This document shows, piece after piece, positions 58,353 through 64,000 of a DNA stretch of 64,000 nucleotides. The notes under the pieces were generated by a model that was not told the origin of the DNA, did not search any database, and worked only from the letters and a program-made list of their open reading frames with translations. Source of the stretch: Aureispira sp. CCB-QB1 (GTDB lineage Bacteria; Bacteroidota; Bacteroidia; Chitinophagales; Saprospiraceae); assembly GCF_000724545.1 (NCBI RefSeq), contig NZ_JHBV01000030.1:124001-188000 (forward strand), read 5' to 3'. Position numbers and translations under genes: made by a program. Every line of letters begins with the position of its first letter. Position 1 is the stretch's first letter.

Positions 58353-59351
58353 TTAAAACTCGTATCGAGCCAGTGGTGCCACCTCTTGCCCTACAAATTC
58401 TTTGTTTTGGTATTTGTAATACGCAGTCATAGCTATCATTGCTGCATTATCTGTACAATACTCAAACTTAGGTATAAACACTTCCCAACCTTTTTCGGTT
58501 CCCACTTCTTCCAAACGAGTTCTCAAACCAGAATTGGCAGACACGCCTCCAGCTATGGCTATTTGTTTGGTTCCTGTTTCTGCCGCAGCTTGAACTAATT
58601 TATTCAATAAAATAGACACAATTCTATCCTGTACAGAAGCACAAATATCAGCAAGATTTTCTGTAATAAATTCAGGATTTTGCCTTGTATTTTTTTGTAA
58701 AAATCGTAAGATATTCGTTTTTAAACCACTAAAACTAAAATCTAGATTGGCAATATTAGGTTCTGTAAAATCAAATACTGGACGACCTTTTTGTGCCATT
58801 TTGTCAATAATAGGTCCTGCAGGATAGTCCAAGCCTAACAATTTTCCTGTTTTGTCAAACGCTTCTCCCGCAGCATCATCAATTGTTGTCCCTAATATTT
58901 TCATAGACAAATAATCTTCTACCAAAACTATCTGCGTATGTCCACCCGATACTGTCAAACACAAAAAAGGGAATTTAGGTTGCGGAGCATCTATAAAATG
59001 TGCTAATATATGAGCTTGAATATGGTTTACCTCTATCATCGGAATATCCAAACTTAATGCTAGTCCTTTGGCAAAAGAAACACCAACCAATAAAGACCCC
59101 ATCAACCCAGGACCTCGTGTAAAGGCAATTGCACTCAACTCTTTTTTATCAACTTCTGCCTTCCGCAATGCCATTTCCACTACTGGAACTATATTCGCTT
59201 GGTGGGCTCTCGAAGCAACCTCAGGAACCACACCACCATACTCTTTGTGTACACTTTGGCTAGCGACACAATTGGATAAAATTTTTCCATCTTTGAGGAT
59301 GGATGCAGAGGTATCATCACAAGATGATTCAATAGCTAAAATTATTGTCAT
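58353..59351 (-). CDS. tsaD: tRNA N6-adenosine threonylcarbamoyltransferase
   Basis: TsaD transfers the threonylcarbamoyl group to A37 of ANN-decoding tRNAs, acting with TsaB, TsaC and TsaE. The 332-residue protein has the N-terminal ILAIESSCDDTSA, the metal-binding HIQAH in EVNHIQAHILAHF, TVSGGHTQIVLV, the DDAAGEAFDK loop, IAGGVSANSGLR and FIPKFEYCTDNAAMIA. The length and every signature are complete. The divergent TamB-like gene beside it is an arrangement common in Bacteroidota. Confidence 0.97.
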   Translation of the reverse strand: MTIILAIESSCDDTSASILKDGKILSNCVASQSVHKEYGGVVPEVASRAHQANIVPVVEMALRKAEVDKKELSAIAFTRGPGLMGSLLVGVSFAKGLALSLDIPMIEVNHIQAHILAHFIDAPQPKFPFLCLTVSGGHTQIVLVEDYLSMKILGTTIDDAAGEAFDKTGKLLGLDYPAGPIIDKMAQKGRPVFDFTEPNIANLDFSFSGLKTNILRFLQKNTRQNPEFITENLADICASVQDRIVSILLNKLVQAAAETGTKQIAIAGGVSANSGLRTRLEEVGTEKGWEVFIPKFEYCTDNAAMIAMTAYYKYQNKEFVGQEVAPLARYEF

Positions 59352-59848
59352 ATAGCATCTAATTTTTAAAGCAGTTCTAACGATCGTTGATCCCTAAAAG
59401 AACAAATGCTAGCCTAACCCCTATCTAATTCTTAGGGATTTTTTTTATTCCTTAAAAAATAAATTTAATATCTTTATCCTTTCCTTTTTTTAAACCGTTT
59501 TATATAGAAATGGTTTAGTTAATAGTTACTCTTATGTTAAGACTAATAAAGAAACTAAATCTAGCATAATAATAGTTAATAATTGAAGTAGCATCCGCCA
59601 ATAATACACGAATTATTTTTAATAAGTAAATCACCAGAAAAAGAAAGGTATTTCGTTTTGCTGCTACGACAATAATTGGATACAACTTTTCAAAAAAATA
59701 AAGTCCTATTGGGTCTATATCTAGTATATTATTTAAAATAGGCTTGCAAAGATAACAATTATCCCTAAAAAAGACAGATAACATTAAGCATCAACTAGAA
59801 CATACAAATCCTAAAGAGGAAACCATTGAAGCCAAACCTAAAAAAGGA
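59352..59848. other. Divergent tsaD/tamB spacer and 5' part of the TamB reading frame
   Basis: This holds the tsaD promoter side, an orphan terminator-like hairpin (59390-59447) and a small hairpin TAAACC/GGTTTA (59491-59517). From 59756 the TamB frame is open, without ATG, GTG or TTG, until 59849. TAGGCTTG at about 59740 is one base off the Bacteroidota minus-7 consensus, but no good partner box was found. Confidence 0.45.
59390..59447 (+). terminator. Terminator-like hairpin in the tsaD/tamB spacer
   Basis: ATCCCTAA (59390-59397) can pair with TTAGGGAT (59432-59439), or a nearer CCCTA can pair with the same TAGGG; eight T follow. No plus-strand gene lies upstream, so it may end a short RNA or attenuate the TamB transcript. 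Confidence 0.45.
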
Positions 59849-62800
59849 TTGGGTCGACTTATCATTGGTCGAATTTGGAAAATCTTTACAGGCTTACTAA
59901 AAGCCACCATTGCCATCATGTTAATTGTCTATCTATTGCTGTGGATTCCTTGGGTACAAACTCAACTGGGGCATCTAGCTGCTAATCTTTTATCCAAAGC
60001 ATGGGATACAACCGTTCGAATAGAACGAGTAGAAATTACGCCTTTTTCCAATTTTAAGTTTTATGACGTATTTATTGCCGATCACTATCAAGACACACTA
60101 ATTTACGCTAGTTCGGCCGAAGCGCAACGATATGATATTTTAGCGCTCCTAAATAAGGAAGTTAGTATTGGTAATATTATTGTTCGAGATGCTGTGTTCA
60201 AAGTACTCCGTCATCCTAAGGAAGAAAATTTTAACATTCACTTTTTAATCGACTTTTTTGAATCAGGAGAAGTTGTCGAACCTCGCCCCGAAAAATTTAA
60301 ACTCTATTTTGGTGGCGCAGAACTGGTTAATGCAAGGGTACATTTGGCAGATACCGCCATTGGCACCGCTGCATTTGTGACCTGCGATACAGGATACGTT
60401 CATGGACATGATACCGAGGGGGTAGACATGATTGGCAAAAAAGTTTGGGGTGACATTGCACACTTGTCCAATGCCAGTATTAAGGTGCATGTATTTGATA
60501 AAGTAGATATTCCTGGTATTGACTCCTCTTTTTGGGAAGTTCCTGTTGATACCACAATTGCAGACTGGGATGTTGGTTGCGAAAAGCTTTTATTAAGTAA
60601 TGTCAACTTTCGTCTAATCAATGAGCGAACAGGGATAACAATAGACACTTCTCTTTCTTTGGATTTTGCCAATCTTAACTTTAAGAACATCAACTTAGAT
60701 GTGGATTCTTTCCGACTACAACACGAAGTATTTACGGGGCATGTCAACAAGATTCATGGTTTGAATCATGGTGGTTTTGAACTAAAACATCTTTCTGGAG
60801 ATGCCATTATAAGCCCCCAAACCATTGCCCTAAGTAATTTCAAATTAGAAACAAACTCTAGTAATATTGGTCATGCGTTGAAGTTAGAATACGATGCTTA
60901 CAGAGATTTTTATCAATTCCCTGACAAGGTGAAAATTATTGGTACATTTGATAGTACTACGAGCATTACATTCAGAGATATAGCCGCTTTTGCTCCTGAA
61001 ATTAAAAAGAATGTCTTTATTGAAAACAACTTAGATAATCCAATAGCAATTAAAGGCAAATTTAGAGGAACGGTTAATAACTTTAGAGCCAGAGATGTTG
61101 ATATTCAAGTGCATAATTCTAGAATCATTGGCAACCTTTCGATGAACGACATTACGGTTCCTGATGCGGCTTTTATGGATTTAAAGCTTAAGAAAGTTTC
61201 TACCGACTATAAGGACTTAAAGCAAATCATCTCTTTTGTCAATCTTCCTCCCAATCTAGCCTCTCTAGGGCAAATGAACTTTGAAGGATCTTACACTGGC
61301 TTCTTCCAAGATTTTGTTGCTTACGGGCAATTAGATACCAAATTGGGGCGCATCAACTCAGATTTGCAACTCAATTTGCGCAAGGGGCGTTCTGCGGCTG
61401 CTTACAATGGAGGCTTTCGGTTTAATAATTTTGATGTCGGCGCATTTATTGATAATGATGATGTCGGACAAATTACCCTGCAAACAGATGTAGAAGGAAC
61501 GGGGTTGACCCTCGAAACCTTAGATGCAGAGCTAAAAAATGCTAAAATAGATAGTTTTACATTCAAAGAATATCAGTACGAAGATATTGCAATTGACGGG
61601 CTTTTCAAACAAAAGAAATTTGATGGGGACATCATTTCCAAGGATACTAATATGAATGTTTTTATTCGTGGTATCGTTGACTTGAGTGGAGAATTACCTA
61701 GTGTTGATATTTTGGGAAATGTTCAAAACATCGACTTTCATAAGGTCAACATATCTGAAGAGCTTATTGGACTACACTTAGATACCTTTGACATCAACGC
61801 CAAAGGAACCAATATTGATAATTTTGTTGGGAATTTGTTTATTCGTGGTATCAAAGGCTATAGAGGCAACGTTCATTCCGAATTGGATGAAATCAAGGTT
61901 AAAGCAGACAATATTCCTAAAGATACCATTTATGCGGTTTCAGATGGCGATAGCACCATGTTTGTTCAGAACACCCGAACCATCAACCTAAAATCAGATA
62001 TTGTTAGCATTGACGTATTTGGGGAGTACGACGTAGTGAATTTGGTTCGTTCTATTGAGAATTTCATAAAAATCAATCACCCCAATTTGTACCAAGAACT
62101 CTACCAGCGGCAAGTTTTGCAAGTAGAAGATATCGAAGAAGTTGTAGAAGATAAGCCTTTAATGGATGTCATTGTGGATGTGGATAAGATAAGTATTGAT
62201 ACAATTCCTCATCAAGATTTTAACATTATCATCTCTATTCCTCGAAACACAAAAAATATCACCCAGTTAATTGACAAGAACTTCAAATCTTTGGAAGATG
62301 TTTTTTTGACTGGAGAATACGATGGGTCAGAAGGATACCTCACTATTAATGGAGAAGTTGGAAAAATTCATATAGGAAACATTGAGGTAGATAACATTCA
62401 ATTGGATAGTGGGCAAGCATTGGGTTCTACCTTTGATGTATTAGGTTCTGTGGATACACTCCATATTGATGGAAAACCATTCATACCCAATATTAATCTT
62501 TCTTTAGATGCCGTGGGGGATTCTGTTCGATTTAATGTCCATGCAGATGCAGTGGGAGAAATTGCCCAACAATTGTCTATTAACGGTCAATTAGAAATCA
62601 AAGAAAAATTAATCGTCTTGAAATTAGACACCTCTCGCCTATATATTTTGAATGAAAAGTGGACGATTAACGACAACAATCATATCAAAATTGGAGATAA
62701 GGTACTTGATGTCCAAAATATAAAGCTTTCTAGTGGGAACAAATTGGTTGAATTGAGTTCTATTAACGATAACAAAGGTGCCAAAGTCGATTTTCAAAAT

Positions 62801-64000
62801 ATTAGCTTAGGTTGGTTGTACGGAATGATGGAACCGCTTCCTCAAATTGATATTAAAGGTATTTTTTCGGGGGAAGCCTCTATGCAAGACGTCTTCACTC
62901 AAAAAGGAATCGATGCAGATGTTTTGATTGACACACTTATTATTAATGAAGATTATTGGGGGAGTAACTCTAGACTTTTAGTTCATGCCGATAGCCTAAA
63001 ATCAACATTTAGAGGAGACTTTACGCATAGTAGTAATTTTGTAGATAGTTTGTATGCTTCTGCTAATTTTACACCTAAATTTGCAACGAAAGAAAAATAC
63101 TTGCAAAATCTTTTAGATATTGACATCAATGCAGAAGGTGCCAAAGCCAAAATATTAGAATATTTCTTGCAAGATCAAATTTCTGAAACAGAAGGAAATG
63201 CCTTTGCACAAGCTAGAATATTTGGAAACATTGATGGTCCCAAAACAGTAATGAATATAGAAGGAGATGGTTTGTTAACAGGCGTCAAAACCAAAGTTAA
63301 CTTTCTACAAACCAAATATATTTTATCTGATGCTAAGATAAAAATTGACAACCAAGGATTTCATATAGATCCTCCTATTACTTACAATCGTTATAACGAA
63401 TACCAATCGGGTGGGGTTCCTGTCCTTGTAGAAGGCGAGCCATCTGTAGCTTATCTTGAAGGCAGTTTGGTACACGATCACCTCAAAAATTTTGGTTTGG
63501 ATGTTACCGCAATCCTAAACAACAACTTAGCAATGAACACCACCATAGAAGATAACAATACTTTCTATGGCAAAGTCTATGCTTCTGGTACCGTAGAGTT
63601 CAAAGGACCATTTGAGCGATTAAAACTAAAATTGGATGTTGAAACAGAAGATAATAGTATTTTCAACTTGCCGATCGGTGGTCCCATGGAGGTCACTGAG
63701 ACCAATTATATTAGCTTTTTTGATGCCAAAGCAAAAAAAGATTCTACAAATGAGAAAAGCATCAAAGATCAAGTACTCACAGGATTAGACATTGAAATTA
63801 TTGCCAAAATCAAACCCAATGCGCTTGCTCGTTTGATTATCGATGAAAAAGCGGGCGATATCATCGAAGGAAGAGGTAGTAGTAATAATATGCGTGTCTA
63901 CTATACCCCAACAGGAGAACTTAAAATATTTGGAGACTATACCATTGAGAGTGGAGAATATCTATTTACATTTAAAAACTTAATTAATAAACCTCTCAAA
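59849..64000 (+). CDS. TamB-like translocation/assembly module protein, truncated by window end
   Basis: The frame is open to the window end (1,384 codons visible). The N-terminus has one signal-anchor helix (about 13-36, LLKATIAIMLIVYLLLWIPW). A long series of beta-strand repeats typical of AsmA/TamB follows (for example GKFRGTVNNFRARDVDIQV, LNEKWTINDNNHIKIGD). The last visible residues, YTIESGEYLFTFKN, are the start of the conserved C-terminal TamB (DUF490) block, so only about 100-200 residues should be missing. TamB-type proteins bridge the inner and outer membranes in lipid transport and outer-membrane assembly. The start is uncertain: 59849 is the first TTG, but the frame extends upstream to a stop at 59753, and an ATT at 59783 would add 22 mostly charged or polar residues. 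Confidence 0.88.
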   Translation, partial: MGRLIIGRIWKIFTGLLKATIAIMLIVYLLLWIPWVQTQLGHLAANLLSKAWDTTVRIERVEITPFSNFKFYDVFIADHYQDTLIYASSAEAQRYDILALLNKEVSIGNIIVRDAVFKVLRHPKEENFNIHFLIDFFESGEVVEPRPEKFKLYFGGAELVNARVHLADTAIGTAAFVTCDTGYVHGHDTEGVDMIGKKVWGDIAHLSNASIKVHVFDKVDIPGIDSSFWEVPVDTTIADWDVGCEKLLLSNVNFRLINERTGITIDTSLSLDFANLNFKNINLDVDSFRLQHEVFTGHVNKIHGLNHGGFELKHLSGDAIISPQTIALSNFKLETNSSNIGHALKLEYDAYRDFYQFPDKVKIIGTFDSTTSITFRDIAAFAPEIKKNVFIENNLDNPIAIKGKFRGTVNNFRARDVDIQVHNSRIIGNLSMNDITVPDAAFMDLKLKKVSTDYKDLKQIISFVNLPPNLASLGQMNFEGSYTGFFQDFVAYGQLDTKLGRINSDLQLNLRKGRSAAAYNGGFRFNNFDVGAFIDNDDVGQITLQTDVEGTGLTLETLDAELKNAKIDSFTFKEYQYEDIAIDGLFKQKKFDGDIISKDTNMNVFIRGIVDLSGELPSVDILGNVQNIDFHKVNISEELIGLHLDTFDINAKGTNIDNFVGNLFIRGIKGYRGNVHSELDEIKVKADNIPKDTIYAVSDGDSTMFVQNTRTINLKSDIVSIDVFGEYDVVNLVRSIENFIKINHPNLYQELYQRQVLQVEDIEEVVEDKPLMDVIVDVDKISIDTIPHQDFNIIISIPRNTKNITQLIDKNFKSLEDVFLTGEYDGSEGYLTINGEVGKIHIGNIEVDNIQLDSGQALGSTFDVLGSVDTLHIDGKPFIPNINLSLDAVGDSVRFNVHADAVGEIAQQLSINGQLEIKEKLIVLKLDTSRLYILNEKWTINDNNHIKIGDKVLDVQNIKLSSGNKLVELSSINDNKGAKVDFQNISLGWLYGMMEPLPQIDIKGIFSGEASMQDVFTQKGIDADVLIDTLIINEDYWGSNSRLLVHADSLKSTFRGDFTHSSNFVDSLYASANFTPKFATKEKYLQNLLDIDINAEGAKAKILEYFLQDQISETEGNAFAQARIFGNIDGPKTVMNIEGDGLLTGVKTKVNFLQTKYILSDAKIKIDNQGFHIDPPITYNRYNEYQSGGVPVLVEGEPSVAYLEGSLVHDHLKNFGLDVTAILNNNLAMNTTIEDNNTFYGKVYASGTVEFKGPFERLKLKLDVETEDNSIFNLPIGGPMEVTETNYISFFDAKAKKDSTNEKSIKDQVLTGLDIEIIAKIKPNALARLIIDEKAGDIIEGRGSSNNMRVYYTPTGELKIFGDYTIESGEYLFTFKNLINKPLK

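Noticed and set aside
59515-59784. An 89-residue minus-strand open frame in the tsaD/tamB spacer
   Set aside because: Its composition simply reflects AT-rich DNA and it has no recognisable domain. It occupies the spacer needed for the TamB promoter and overlaps the TamB reading frame's 5' part.

Overview
The window comes from the chromosome of a low-GC, Gram-negative member of the Bacteroidota. I place it tentatively in the Saprospirales (Aureispira-like), by overall character only and not by any search. The markers are type IX secretion (T9SS) C-terminal sorting domains on two secreted proteins, a DUF5686/carboxypeptidase-regulatory outer-membrane protein, the BT_3928 and DUF1599 families, glutaminyl-tRNA synthetase, the rbfA plus LolC/E-type permease pair, and divergent tsaD/tamB.

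Layout. 0-16.7 kb: mostly housekeeping and envelope genes. These are a beta-propeller protein, a DUF6939-like protein, glnS, a TPR protein, DUF5686 with a TlpA-like thioredoxin, a ferredoxin-type reductase, BT_3928/DUF1599, and an SUI1/YciH initiation-factor homologue. 16.7-22.6 kb: a 1.2-kb structured non-coding stretch, a stand-alone BLUF blue-light sensor and a secreted WD40-caspase protein. 23-27.5 kb: rbfA, a lipoprotein-export permease and a secreted M43 metalloprotease with a T9SS tail. 27.9-36.4 kb: a tandem array of three paralogous exported proteins built from about 88-residue repeats with a C-x17-C cysteine pair, two of them ending in an OmpA-like domain. 36.6-43 kb: an exported nuclease/phosphatase and two related hybrid histidine kinases. 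43.5-45.4 kb: three small exported paralogues. 45.6-50 kb: hemH, an MFS transporter and an exported C1 peptidase. 50.7-57.4 kb: a 2,224-residue LamG-rich surface protein with a T9SS tail. 57.7-64 kb: a DEDDh exonuclease, tsaD, and a TamB-like gene cut by the window end.

Most striking non-coding signal. The intergenic spaces carry two families of short palindromic repeats. Family A is about 140 bp with nested inverted repeats. Six copies are recognisable, and two sequence subfamilies differ at stem positions with matching changes on the other arm. Family B is 162 bp in two copies plus a 76-bp internally deleted copy. Both families begin and end in TA, as expected of non-autonomous (MITE-like) elements, although no transposase is present here. 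One A copy carries an exact 70-bp insertion, and one B copy sits between the glnS stop codon and its terminator.

How the genes work together. Much of the window serves the cell surface: secreted adhesin-like, peptidase and repeat proteins, envelope biogenesis genes (DUF5686, TamB, LolC/E-type) and sensory regulators (BLUF, hybrid kinases). No phage, complete insertion sequence, CRISPR array, rRNA or tRNA gene was recognised.
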